The position numbers and the translations under genes are program-made. The notes below the pieces were generated by a model. It saw only the letters and a list, made by a program, of their open reading frames with translations, was not told where the DNA came from and searched no databases. From Woodsholea maritima DSM 17123 (lineage in GTDB: Bacteria > Pseudomonadota > Alphaproteobacteria > Caulobacterales > Maricaulaceae), in assembly GCF_000382325.1 (NCBI RefSeq), contig NZ_KB908057.1, positions 426,783-490,782 on the forward strand: a stretch of DNA of 64,000 nucleotides, written 5' to 3'. Position 1 is the stretch's first letter, and each line of letters starts with the position of its first letter. Below, in pieces: positions 25,379-33,613 of the stretch.

Positions 25379-25451
25379 ACTGATACCTTGCGACGAGGGT
25401 GAATGCCCATACATAAGCGATTTCGGATAAAAAGACAGATTTGAGGATGTG

Positions 25452-26267
25452 ATGCGAACGGATGCCGTGGAATTGGCGCGATTTTATCGGCGCAAGGCGG
25501 GTCAAAGTGCCCGGGCCATGATTGCGCGCCGGTTACAGGCGCTGTGGCCGCATACCCATCAGCTCGATCTGTTGGGCTTTGGCTTTGCTGGACCGTATCT
25601 GGATCTGTATCGGGGCGAGGCGCGCCGGGCCTTGGCCTTTATGCCTGGATCGCAAGGGGCGGTGCATTGGCCTGATGACGCTTTGAACGCGAGCTGTTTG
25701 GGTGATGAGCTGCACCTGCCATTTAAAGAGGCGCAATTCGATCGCATTATTGTCGCCCATGGCCTGGAAGAGGCCCACGCCCCGCGCCGGTTATTGCGCG
25801 AGCTGTGGCGGGTTCTGGCCCCCGAAGGACGCATGGTGGTGATCACCGCGCACCGTGCCGGGCTATGGTCGCAAACCGATGGCACGCCTTTGGGCGCGGG
25901 CAGGCCCTATTCCAAAGGTCAGTTGTCGGAATTGTTTGACGATACTCTGTTTGAACCGCTGGCCTGGTCGCGCGCGCTTTATGTCCCGCCGGTCAATTGG
26001 CTGCTCGGTCCTAGGACAAGCGAGATTTTTGAACATTTGGGAGAGCGGGTGTATCCGGGCTTTGGCGGAATTTTGATGGCCGAAGTTATAAAACATATTG
26101 GCGCAGTACGGCCAAAAGGGACCCTCCAGCGGCGTACAGGCCTTGAAGGATTGCGTCCGGGCGCGCTATCTCCTGTGCCAAGCGCTAACGCGCATCACAA
26201 AGCCTCTAGGAGATCGCATCATGATGCTGACCCCGCGTCCTGGCCTGATGGACATCCACCCCTATAA
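25452..26267 (+). CDS. Class I SAM-dependent methyltransferase
   Basis: 271 residues from the ATG at 25452 (GAGGA before it). LDLLGFGFAGPYLDL is a modified glycine-rich SAM motif I, and LPFKEAQFDRIIVAHGLEEAHAPRRLLRELWRVLAPEGRMVVIT (spread over about 95-140) matches the methyltransferase-11 pattern. The reaction is unknown. The frame continues 47 bases into hisC; the last twenty residues look unlike a conserved domain and may be tolerated tail. It sits between gloB and hisC, as in many alphaproteobacteria. Confidence 0.8.
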   Translation: MRTDAVELARFYRRKAGQSARAMIARRLQALWPHTHQLDLLGFGFAGPYLDLYRGEARRALAFMPGSQGAVHWPDDALNASCLGDELHLPFKEAQFDRIIVAHGLEEAHAPRRLLRELWRVLAPEGRMVVITAHRAGLWSQTDGTPLGAGRPYSKGQLSELFDDTLFEPLAWSRALYVPPVNWLLGPRTSEIFEHLGERVYPGFGGILMAEVIKHIGAVRPKGTLQRRTGLEGLRPGALSPVPSANAHHKASRRSHHDADPASWPDGHPPL

Positions 26268-27300
26268 ACCGGGCGCTGCGGCACCGGCAGGGGCCGTCAA
26301 ACTGTCATCCAATGAGAACCCGTTGGGGTGCAGCCCGAAGGCGGCTGAGGCCTTTAAGGCGGCGTCGAACCATCTGCACATCTATCCCGATGGCGGGGCG
26401 TTGAGCCTGCGCCAGGCGATTGGTGAGGTTGAGGGCATTGATCCGGAATTGATCGTGTGCGGATCAGGTTCTGATGAGCTGTTACAATTGCTCGGCCGGG
26501 CCTATCTGGGCCCAGACGATAGCATTGTTCAATCGCAATATGGCTTCTTGGTCTATCGTCTGGTGGCGATGCAGTCCGGCGCTCAGGTGCGTGTTGCGCC
26601 AGAAACGCATTATCGCGGTGATGTCGATGCGATTTTGGAAGCGGCCGGGGATGATGCGAAAATCGTGTTCGTCGCCAATCCGAACAACCCCACCGGCACC
26701 TATCTGACCAAGGACGAGATTTATCGTCTGGCCGATGGCTTGCCTGAAACCACATTATTGGTGCTCGATTGTGCCTATACCGAATATCTTGATGGCGTCA
26801 GCGATTATGATAGCGGCATGGACTTGGTTAAAGCGCGCAACAATGTCGTGGTGACGCGTACCTTCTCTAAAATCTATGGCCTGGCGGGTTTGCGTCTCGG
26901 CTGGGCTTATGGTCCTAAACATGTCGTGGACGTCCTGCACCGTGTGCGTGGTCCTTTCAATGTGAATTTGCCTGCGATTGAGGCCGGGATTGCCGCGGTG
27001 AAAGACCGTGAATTCGTCAAAAAATCTGCTGCGCACAATACGCAATGGGTTCAATATCTCAGCCAGCAGATCGGTGGCCTGGGCTTTGACGTCACGCCAT
27101 CCGTGGGCAATTTCGTGCTGGTTCATTTCAGCCAGGAACCGGGTAAAACCGCCAGTGATGCGGATAAATTCCTGCAAAGCAAAGGCTTGGTCGTGCGCCC
27201 ATTACAGCCCTATGGTCTTAGTGATGCTTTGCGTATCTCAATCGGCCTAGACGATGATAATCGGCGCGTTGTCGAAGCCTTGAAGGAATTCAGCGCTTAA
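26221..27300 (+). CDS. hisC: Histidinol-phosphate aminotransferase
   Basis: 359 residues from the ATG at 26221, preceded by AGGAGA, inside the end of the methyltransferase gene. PLP-fold class I aminotransferase: KLSSNENPLG at the start, NPNNPTGTYL, the Tyr in LDCAYTEYLD, the Schiff-base Lys in RTFSKIYGLAGLRLGW, and the Arg in LRISIG at the end. It makes histidinol phosphate, and such enzymes often also transaminate aromatic keto acids. A terminator follows directly. Confidence 0.93.
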   Translation: MMLTPRPGLMDIHPYKPGAAAPAGAVKLSSNENPLGCSPKAAEAFKAASNHLHIYPDGGALSLRQAIGEVEGIDPELIVCGSGSDELLQLLGRAYLGPDDSIVQSQYGFLVYRLVAMQSGAQVRVAPETHYRGDVDAILEAAGDDAKIVFVANPNNPTGTYLTKDEIYRLADGLPETTLLVLDCAYTEYLDGVSDYDSGMDLVKARNNVVVTRTFSKIYGLAGLRLGWAYGPKHVVDVLHRVRGPFNVNLPAIEAGIAAVKDREFVKKSAAHNTQWVQYLSQQIGGLGFDVTPSVGNFVLVHFSQEPGKTASDADKFLQSKGLVVRPLQPYGLSDALRISIGLDDDNRRVVEALKEFSA

Positions 27301-27320
27301 TAGCGCCTTTGTTTCAAGAT

Positions 27321-27355
27321 AAAGCCAGCCTCTCGCCTGAGGGGCTGGCTTTTTT
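27321..27355 (+). terminator. Terminator after hisC
   Basis: AAGCCAGCC / GGCTGGCTT stem with an internal CTC/GAG pairing and a T6 run. Confidence 0.85.
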
Positions 27356-27391
27356 GTGATGGCGATGAGCCTGGGATGACGAAGAGATAAG

Positions 27392-27482
27392 CTGTCATCC
27401 CGGACGAACCTTGGTGAGATCCGGGATCTATTGAGTTGGCCCTTCAAGGCATATAGATCCCCGATCAAGTCGGGGATGACTG
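27392..27482 (-). repeat. CCCGG-type twin-palindrome element, 91 bp
   Basis: CTGTCATCCCGG...CCGGGATCT, then a spacer, then AGATCCCCGATCAAGTCGGG ending GATGAC. Relatives are at 33142-33241, 33408-33496 and around 10765-10807. Confidence 0.75.
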
Positions 27483-27507
27483 TTTTCATTGAATAGATCA
27501 CAAACAC

Positions 27508-27554
27508 GCCTCCTCCGGTCCTGGCGGACCACCTCCCCCGCTTCGCAGGGGAGG
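27508..27554 (+). repeat. Double-hairpin element, copy 2
   Basis: GGTCC/GGACC stem followed by CCTCCCC/GGGGAGG stem, nearly identical to 33348-33395 and the reverse complement of 10508-10553. Confidence 0.75.
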
Positions 27555-27622
27555 ACATCGGGCGATCAGCCCGCGAGCACGACCGTGCGCCCGCAGCGTA
27601 GCGAGGATACTTCACAAAAGAA

Positions 27623-27737
27623 CTGTCACCCCAAACTTGATTTGGGGTCCATGCCGGACGGGAAGAGCTGGGTTCTAGTCGATCAGAATAATCGTCAAAC
27701 ACACGGCATGGATGCCAGATCAAGTCTGGCAGGACAG
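27623..27737 (-). repeat. 115-bp composite element, copy 3
   Basis: Reverse orientation of the element at 10378-10492: begins CTGTCACCCC and ends with the GCCAGATCAAGTCTGGC palindrome and GGACAG. Confidence 0.85.
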
Positions 27738-27760
27738 GGTGTGTGAAACCCCAACCCGCC

Positions 27761-28798
27761 TCAATACAAAGGATCAACGTCACCCAGGCGGGCAGGGCCT
27801 AAGAACAGCGCCCCATTTTGCAAGCGGAAGGGCAGGGCAATCCCGCCTTCGCGGCGCGGGGCCATCAGAGCAGCCAGGCGCAAGGCATCGCCTTGATCGC
27901 GGCTCAACATGCGCGCTTCCACCAGCGCATCCGTGATGGCATTGGGATCTTCGATGAGTACGGAGAGGCGCCCCTCTGGGCGCGCGGTGTCATCCAAGGC
28001 CAGATCACCTTGGGCACCAAAGCGTACATTGCCCCACTCTACTTGCAATAGCGCCAGATTGAGACGGCCTTCATGCGCACGCCAGCTTTCTGGATTGGCC
28101 TCGTCCAGCAGATATTGGCTGTGGGTGATACGGCTATCAAAGCGTGCCATTTCGATACGCTCGCCCAGGCTGGTGATCAGGCTGGGGTCGTTTTGGCCTT
28201 GAAGGGTTAAGCCCTGCAAGGCCAAGCGCGTTTGCAGCCCGTCTTCGTTATCGACTGCGCTGGTCAGTTCAAACTGCTCCAGCGCTTTAATCGGAAAATT
28301 TGCGTTTTCAGAGGGGGTGATGTGAAGATCAATCAGCTCTACGCCCAGTTCATGAAACCGGCCTTTGCGTGAAATGAAGGACAGGCGCGCGCGCTCTGCG
28401 GCCAAGCCTAATTGATGCTCGCTTGTGCGCACTTCACCTTCGCCAATGAAGGCCAAGATCCAGTGATTGAAATTATAGGGCATGGCCGTCGCTGAGAGGC
28501 GATCATAGCGTGCGCTCCAGCCGCCTTCGGCTTGCGGCGCGGTGATGGACGGCGCTTCGGCGATCAAATTCAGACGGAAAGGATAGCCCCCGACCGTGAG
28601 CTTATCGTGGGTGATGGTATAACCATACCCTTCTTGCTCCACGATCCAGGCGCGGGCCTCGGCCTTCACCTCACTGGCGGCATAGAACCAGTAAACCGTG
28701 TAGAGAAGGACCAGAACCGCAAACCCGATAAAGGGCGCATACAGCTTCCAGCGTTGCGGGGGCTTGGCATTTTGCGCCGCATAATAGGGATGGGTCAT
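27761..28798 (-). CDS. DUF2125 membrane-anchored protein
   Basis: 345 residues. One N-terminal membrane helix (LYAPFIGFAVLVLLYTVYWF, about 19-38) is followed by a large outward-facing domain. The stretch YGYTITHDKLTVGGYPFRLNL (split here by family-typical GGYPF) is the DUF2125 landmark, and the C-terminus has LGPARLGDVDPLY. The family is alphaproteobacterial and resembles lipid-transfer AsmA/Mce-like folds only loosely; function unknown. It ends a minus-strand run ftsE-ftsX-ydcF-plsC-DUF2125, with 2 bases between it and plsC. Confidence 0.85.
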   Translation of the reverse strand: MTHPYYAAQNAKPPQRWKLYAPFIGFAVLVLLYTVYWFYAASEVKAEARAWIVEQEGYGYTITHDKLTVGGYPFRLNLIAEAPSITAPQAEGGWSARYDRLSATAMPYNFNHWILAFIGEGEVRTSEHQLGLAAERARLSFISRKGRFHELGVELIDLHITPSENANFPIKALEQFELTSAVDNEDGLQTRLALQGLTLQGQNDPSLITSLGERIEMARFDSRITHSQYLLDEANPESWRAHEGRLNLALLQVEWGNVRFGAQGDLALDDTARPEGRLSVLIEDPNAITDALVEARMLSRDQGDALRLAALMAPRREGGIALPFRLQNGALFLGPARLGDVDPLY

Positions 28799-28800
28799 GG

Positions 28801-29529
28801 TTAGGCGCGCTCCGTTTTGAAGCTTTCAGGTAAAAGGGCGTCCGAGGCGGTCTCGATACGTGTCTCAAGTTCGGACATGAAAGCTTCTTTTTCCATGCCT
28901 GGTGGAATGGGAGGCAAGAATTCGACCACAATTTTACCCGGCTTGCGGATCAGGCCTTTGCCCGGCCAATAGAGCCCCGAATTGAGCGCGACCGGTACGC
29001 ACGGCACTTTCATGGCGTTATAAAGCCCGATCACGCCGGGCTTATAGCTTTCCGCTTCACCCGGCTTGGTGCGCGTGCCTTGGGGGAAGATAACGATCTG
29101 GCGACCCTCCTGGGCGCGTTCGCGGGCATCTTTGAGCATTTGGCGAAGGGCCTTGGCCCCGCCGGAGCGATCCACTTCGATATTCTTCAGCTTCATGGCG
29201 TATTGGCCAAAGGCGGGTAGCTTTTTAAGCTCTTTTTTCAAGATGATGGCGGGATCGTCCAAGATGACCCAGAACGCAATCGTCTCCCACATGCTTTGGT
29301 GTTTAGACGCGATCAGCGCCCCGCCCTGGGGCAGGTTTTCCTTGCCGCGCACTTCATAGGTAATACCGCATAGCAGCTTTAAGGCCCCTAAGGTCAAATG
29401 GATCCAGGTGCGCACGCAGGCCCGTGCCCAGCTGCGCGGCCCCAATAAAGCGGGAATGCAGATAATCCCCATCGTGATCATCAGGGTATACATCCACACC
29501 ACAAAAAGAAGAGAGCCGATAAAAGCCAT
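28801..29529 (-). CDS. plsC: 1-acyl-sn-glycerol-3-phosphate acyltransferase (PlsC-like)
   Basis: 242 residues from the ATG at 29529, which begins a membrane helix (FIGSLLFVVWMYTLMITMG). Acyltransferase block I reads SKHQSMWET, giving HX4E where the textbook family has HX4D. Block III reads FPQGTRTKPGE (usual FPEGTR), and the block IV Pro lies in VPCVPVALNSG. It should add the second acyl chain to form phosphatidic acid at the inner membrane. The HX4E and FPQGTR variants appear to be usual in alphaproteobacterial relatives, as far as I recall. Lies 28 bases after the ydcF-like gene. Confidence 0.88.
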   Translation of the reverse strand: MAFIGSLLFVVWMYTLMITMGIICIPALLGPRSWARACVRTWIHLTLGALKLLCGITYEVRGKENLPQGGALIASKHQSMWETIAFWVILDDPAIILKKELKKLPAFGQYAMKLKNIEVDRSGGAKALRQMLKDARERAQEGRQIVIFPQGTRTKPGEAESYKPGVIGLYNAMKVPCVPVALNSGLYWPGKGLIRKPGKIVVEFLPPIPPGMEKEAFMSELETRIETASDALLPESFKTERA

Positions 29530-29557
29530 GACTATGCCTTGTGTCTGTGTCTTGTGT

Positions 29558-30145
29558 TTAAGCGCGCTGGGCCAGTTTGCGAGTGGTTTCGCGCCCATAG
29601 ACCGCGATATATTTGAGATATTCTTGCAGCCAGCGCTTGGCCGTGCGCCCATCGCGCCAAGGGGGCGGACCTGCGACGCCATAGGCGATCAGCTCAATCT
29701 GGGGCAGGGTACGCTGCATCTCTAACAGGGCACGCGGCATGTGGTAATTTGAGGTCACAACGATGAGGCTGTGAAAGTCATGACTTTCAACCCACTTAGC
29801 GGTTTCTTCGGCATTGCCAAGGGTATCAGCAGCCTGAAGGCCCAGATCCACGCAGCAGCTTAAAATATCCGCGCGCGCATTGGTGGCATCGCGAATGGCC
29901 TCGCGTGAGGTATCGGGATGCACGCCCGAGATTAAAAGGCGCTGGGCCTTACCTTGTTCCATCAGGGTAATCGCGGTGGAGACCCGGCCTTCACCGCCGG
30001 TCAAAACCACAATGCCATCGGCGGAAAGCTGACCATTATGGCTATAGCTTTGGGTGAGATGGGCGAAATGAATAAAGCCCAATCCCCCTGCCAGAACAAG
30101 GATAAAGGCACAAATACGCGCAAAGTCAAAAATGCGAGCCATCAT
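29558..30145 (-). CDS. YdcF/ElyC/SanA-like DUF218 protein
   Basis: 195 residues. One N-terminal membrane helix (ICAFILVLAGGLGFIHFA) then the DUF218 fold: GIVVLTGGEGRVSTAITLMEQGKAQRLLISG, then VESHDFHSLIVVTSNYHMPRALLEM (parts shown). Relatives (SanA, ElyC) work in envelope integrity and enterobacterial common antigen or peptidoglycan lipid carriers. It lies between ftsX and plsC on the same strand, so it shares an envelope context. Exact role unknown. Confidence 0.87.
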   Translation of the reverse strand: MMARIFDFARICAFILVLAGGLGFIHFAHLTQSYSHNGQLSADGIVVLTGGEGRVSTAITLMEQGKAQRLLISGVHPDTSREAIRDATNARADILSCCVDLGLQAADTLGNAEETAKWVESHDFHSLIVVTSNYHMPRALLEMQRTLPQIELIAYGVAGPPPWRDGRTAKRWLQEYLKYIAVYGRETTRKLAQRA

Positions 30146-30244
30146 GAATGCGACTTTAAACCTTATGCCGGGATCTGCCTATATCAAGCTTAGGGTTATC
30201 CCCCATTTCGGACAGGATTATGTCAGTGCTGCCATCCCTTTGGG

Positions 30245-31138
30245 TTAGGACCAGCGTTTATGAAGCGCATCACTGACGGCCAGACGCGCAGACAGCGCCG
30301 CAATGAAGCCTGAGGCCAGAGCCGCGATCGGTAAAATGATAAGCCCCATCCAGCCCAGACTTAAGGTCGGTAGAAAGAATAACGCCCCTGCCGTGCCGCC
30401 CGCATAGGCAAGGCCCGCCCCGGCGAGCCCGGCACCCAGGGCCCCCAGGGTGCCCGCTTTCAGCCCGAGTAAGAAAAAGCGCTGTTGGAACAGAGTGGCG
30501 ATAAAGGTATCGGGCGCCCCGACAATGTGCAGGGCATCGGCGACATCCCAGCGTGCGGCCAGGCTGGCGCGCGCGGCAAAGGCCACCACCGCAGAAGCGG
30601 CGAGCGAGAGGAGAACCACGAGCACCAGGGCGAAATAGCGCACCGCCTGGCTGGCGCGCGCGACGGCTTCGGCCCAATTGCCATGATCATCCAGCGCCGC
30701 GCGATAGGGCTTATCAGCCAGCGCCGCTTCCAGACTGCCCGCAAGAGGTCGATTGGTGGGGTCCAGCTCCACCGCGATCAGGCGCGGTACGGGTAAGTCT
30801 TCGGGTAAACCGCCTGAGCCCAGCCAAGGCTCCAGCAAGGCTTCGGATTGCGCGCGTGAGCGTACATCTACGCCGCGCACCCCGGCGATGGCGCGCAAGG
30901 CTTCGGCGCCATCGCGCGCATCGGCGTCGGCATCGCGCCCCTCGGTGGGCAGGATCTGGACCGTGACCTCATTGGTCAGCTGATTGGTCCAATCGTCCGC
31001 TGCGCGCCAGGCCCCAACCCCGCCTAATCCGGCAAGGCCCGCCAGGAAGACCAAGATCGCCGCGACGGCGAAGAGGGGGGTGTCACGGCCCGCATCAGGG
31101 GGCAGAAGGGGGGCGGATTTCAAACCCTGATCGCTCAT
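30245..31138 (-). CDS. ftsX: Cell-division ABC transporter permease FtsX
   Basis: 297 residues with an N-terminal helix (about 25-48), an extracytoplasmic domain of about 110 residues, and three more helices (about 165-190, 215-240, 265-290), the FtsX four-helix plan. The LTNEVTVQILP stretch after helix 1 is typical. FtsX with FtsE forms a type VII ABC complex at the divisome that activates periplasmic peptidoglycan hydrolases. Its start overlaps the ftsE stop by 4 bases, so the two are translationally coupled. Confidence 0.9.
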   Translation of the reverse strand: MSDQGLKSAPLLPPDAGRDTPLFAVAAILVFLAGLAGLGGVGAWRAADDWTNQLTNEVTVQILPTEGRDADADARDGAEALRAIAGVRGVDVRSRAQSEALLEPWLGSGGLPEDLPVPRLIAVELDPTNRPLAGSLEAALADKPYRAALDDHGNWAEAVARASQAVRYFALVLVVLLSLAASAVVAFAARASLAARWDVADALHIVGAPDTFIATLFQQRFFLLGLKAGTLGALGAGLAGAGLAYAGGTAGALFFLPTLSLGWMGLIILPIAALASGFIAALSARLAVSDALHKRWS

Positions 31139-31848
31139 GATACGGCCTCCCCATGAATGAGCGTGCCGTTTTTCAGCTCCATCACCGGGGCGTCCATGGC
31201 GCGTATCAGCGAATGATCGTGGGTCGCAATCAGAACCGCCGCACCCAGCTTATTAAGCTCCACAAACAGGCGTAGCAGGCGATGGGCCATGGCCGGATCG
31301 ACATTGCCTGTGGGCTCATCGGCGATAATCAGATCGGGTTTGGCGACCACGGCGCGCGCAATCGCGGCGCGTTGCTGCTCCCCGCCTGAAAGGGTGGGGG
31401 GATAAGAATGGGTATGCTCACCCAGACCGACCCAGTTGATTAGCTCCATAACATCTTCGCTGTAGGATTTGCGCGCTTGACCGGCCACGCGCAGCGGCAG
31501 GGCGATGTTTTCAAACACGGTGAGGTGATTGAGCAGGCGAAAATCCTGGAAAATGACCCCGATGCGCCGGCGCATATCGGGTAATTCCTCGCGGCCCAAC
31601 AGGGCGGTATTGCGTCCAAACAAGCTGATTGTGCCGCTGGAGCAACGCTTAGCCAGATAAATCAGGCGCATCAGTGAACTTTTTCCAGCTCCAGACGCGC
31701 CGGTGAGGAATTGGAAACCCCCTTGAGGTAAATCAAAGGTAACGTTGTGCAGAATTTCGGGACCTTGATCATAGCGCATGCCCACTGTGTCAAAGCGAAC
31801 TGCCGGATGGGATCCGGTCGTCGGGGCGATGCTGGGTGTGCTAACCAT
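31135..31848 (-). CDS. ftsE: Cell-division ATP-binding protein FtsE
   Basis: 237 residues. Walker A is [10 protein letters not shown], the Q-loop is VIFQDFRLL, the signature is [14 protein letters not shown], Walker B is [12 protein letters not shown], and the H-loop is ATHDH. The [14 protein letters not shown]-like stretch is characteristic of FtsE. The N-terminus is about 15 residues longer than usual; a later start is possible. It is the first gene of the minus-strand run toward DUF2125 and is divergent from the zinc-ribbon gene. Confidence 0.94.
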   Translation of the reverse strand: MVSTPSIAPTTGSHPAVRFDTVGMRYDQGPEILHNVTFDLPQGGFQFLTGASGAGKSSLMRLIYLAKRCSSGTISLFGRNTALLGREELPDMRRRIGVIFQDFRLLNHLTVFENIALPLRVAGQARKSYSEDVMELINWVGLGEHTHSYPPTLSGGEQQRAAIARAVVAKPDLIIADEPTGNVDPAMAHRLLRLFVELNKLGAAVLIATHDHSLIRAMDAPVMELKNGTLIHGEAVS

Positions 31849-31924
31849 GAAGAAGGGCTCCGGTGAGTGATTCGCTGCGCAATACCCTGAAATGACCTTT
31901 TAAGGACGCAAGAGGCCTACGTCC

Positions 31925-32914
31925 ATGATCGTAACGTGTCCCAGCTGTGATGCAAAATATCGCGCCAGCGAGGAAGCCCTAAATGCCAGCGGGCGTAAAG
32001 TGCGTTGCGCGGCCTGTGCGCATGTCTGGATCGCAGACGAAGAACCGCTACCTTTGAACGATCCCATTGCCGAGGCAACCTTTACCGAAGACCCTCATGA
32101 GCATGATCAGGCCGCTGAGCTGGAAAAGCCGGTCAAGCCGCATCAGAAAATCCGTGAACGCGCCAAGGCCAAGGAACGCCAGGCTTTCCAGATCAAGGAA
32201 ATATCCGCCTGGGGCGGCGTCGCGGCCAGCTTTATCATCGCGCTGACGGCGGCCTGGGTCTTTAAAATGGACATCGTTGCGGCCCTGCCGCGCACGGCCA
32301 GCGCCTATGCGCTGTTTGGGGCCGATGTGAACCCGCATGGCTTAGAGGTGCAAGACCTGGTCGTCGGTATGGATGAGCATGGCGGGCTTCAGGTCGAAGG
32401 CGTCCTAAAAAATATCACCGACCGGGCGCAGGAAACCCTGCCCTTGCGCGCGCGGGTGCTGGATGCGAATGGGGCCTGGCTCGCCGAATGGGTCATTGTG
32501 CTCGATCAAGCCGCCTTGCCCCGTGACGGCAGCGCCCATTTTACCACCTATTATGCAGATCCCCCCGCGGCGGCGGCAGAGGTTGAAGTCCTGCTCGCGC
32601 CAGATTTGCGCGGTGAAGTGGCGCAAAGCGGGATGGATGTCTCCCAAGGTCATATCAGCGCGCATGAATCTCAAGATGGCGGCCATGACTTGCCAGCCGA
32701 TCTTCATGGGGATGATCAGGGTGACGCTATGGACGTGGATGCGCATCCAACGCCCTCCGCACACGGGGATGGCCATGGTGATACCCATGGGGCGGGCGGT
32801 CATGGGGCGTCGACACCCGCGGATAGCCATGAACCCGCACATGAACCAGATCAGGCCGAATCCTCTCACGAGGACGCTCATGGCGCGGATACCCACGCCG
32901 ATCCCCATCATTAA
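31925..32914 (+). CDS. Zinc-ribbon (MJ0042-type) membrane protein with His-rich tail
   Basis: 329 residues. The first 40 form a zinc ribbon with paired Cys (TCPSCDAKY, RCAACAHVW). A charged region follows, then one membrane helix (GVAASFIIALTAAWVF, about 98-115), then a DUF3426-like outer domain (about 125-235). The last 85 residues hold about 16 His among Asp, Glu, Gly and Ala and almost no Lys or Arg. Members of this family often neighbour ftsE in alphaproteobacteria. The tail could bind divalent metal ions; that part is inference. Confidence 0.82.
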   Translation: MIVTCPSCDAKYRASEEALNASGRKVRCAACAHVWIADEEPLPLNDPIAEATFTEDPHEHDQAAELEKPVKPHQKIRERAKAKERQAFQIKEISAWGGVAASFIIALTAAWVFKMDIVAALPRTASAYALFGADVNPHGLEVQDLVVGMDEHGGLQVEGVLKNITDRAQETLPLRARVLDANGAWLAEWVIVLDQAALPRDGSAHFTTYYADPPAAAAEVEVLLAPDLRGEVAQSGMDVSQGHISAHESQDGGHDLPADLHGDDQGDAMDVDAHPTPSAHGDGHGDTHGAGGHGASTPADSHEPAHEPDQAESSHEDAHGADTHADPHH

Positions 32915-32921
32915 ATGAAAG

Positions 32922-33036
32922 TGTCACCCCAAACTTGAATTGGGGTCCATGCCGGACGGGTTGAGCTTGGTTCTGGTCGATCAGAATTTAGGCCCAAGGT
33001 TGCGGAATGGATGCCAGATCAGGTCTGGCATGACAG
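32922..33036 (-). repeat. 115-bp composite element, copy 4
   Basis: Reverse orientation, TGTCACCCC to GGCATGACAG; close to copy 3 with scattered substitutions. Confidence 0.85.
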
Positions 33037-33141
33037 GGTCGACCCGAAGGGTCGCAAGCGCGAAAGCCCACAAGTAGCCGACAGGCGATAGGACAAATAA
33101 AAATTGCGCGCCCACAGCGCAGCGAGGATATGTCTAAAAAA

Positions 33142-33241
33142 CTGTCATCCCGGAGAAGCGAAGCGCACATCCGGGATCTGTTGAGGTAAATGGCAAGCTT
33201 GATAGGTCCCGGATCTCACTGAAGTTCGTCCGGGATGACAG
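33142..33241. repeat. CCCGG-type twin-palindrome element, 100 bp
   Basis: Starts CTGTCATCCCGG and ends CCGGGATGACAG, with GATCTGTTGAGGTAAATGGC in the middle; a similar middle is seen near 10690. Confidence 0.75.
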
Positions 33242-33347
33242 CGTCTTAACGACTATCGCTTATTTAAGCGCGACGTTTGCCCGGGAATGCGCTGACGCTC
33301 AACACTCTCGCGGCCCCGAATTTGATCCAGGGGCCATTGTTATAAAC

Positions 33348-33395
33348 GCCCCCTCCGGTCCTATCGGACCACCTCCCCCGCTTTGCAGGGGAGGA
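33348..33395 (+). repeat. Double-hairpin element, copy 3
   Basis: GGTCC/GGACC then CCTCCCC/GGGGAGG stems, as at 27508-27554. Confidence 0.75.
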
Positions 33396-33407
33396 CAGAT
33401 TATATTC

Positions 33408-33496
33408 TTGTCATCCCGGCCTTGAGCCGGGATCTATGTACTTTGATGGCAACCACAATAGATCCCGGGTCGCCCTGCGTTTGCCCGGGATGACAA
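33408..33496. repeat. CCCGG-type twin-palindrome element, 89 bp
   Basis: TTGTCATCCCGG at one end and CCGGGATGACAA at the other, with two inner palindromes. Confidence 0.75.
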
Positions 33497-33613
33497 AGTA
33501 TGGTTGGCCCTAAGTTTCTTCGCTTCGCTGCGGGCGTGTGTTCGCTTGTGGCCCAAAGGTGTGCCCCTCGGGAATGTCGCTGCGAAGGGGGCCGACTTAA
33601 AACCGCAGCCCCC

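Larger units (their letters stand above)
27392..27740. repeat. Mosaic palindromic repeat array 2 (between hisC and DUF2125)
   Basis: About 350 bases in a gap of 460 bases between convergent genes. It holds a CCCGG-type element (27392-27482), a double-hairpin element (27508-27554), a short CGCAGCGTAGCGAGGAT piece also seen in arrays 1 and 3, and a 115-bp composite element. Confidence 0.85.
32922..33500. repeat. Mosaic palindromic repeat array 3 (between zinc-ribbon gene and TIGR02302)
   Basis: A gap of about 700 bases between convergent genes. It holds a 115-bp composite element, two CCCGG-type elements, one double hairpin, and short CGCAGCGAGGAT-like pieces. The final 110 bases before the TIGR02302 stop hold no recognisable feature. 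Confidence 0.85.

Noticed and set aside
27247-27783. 178-codon minus-strand frame across repeat array 2
   Set aside because: Crosses the hisC end, terminator and repeats; translation of repeat DNA only.
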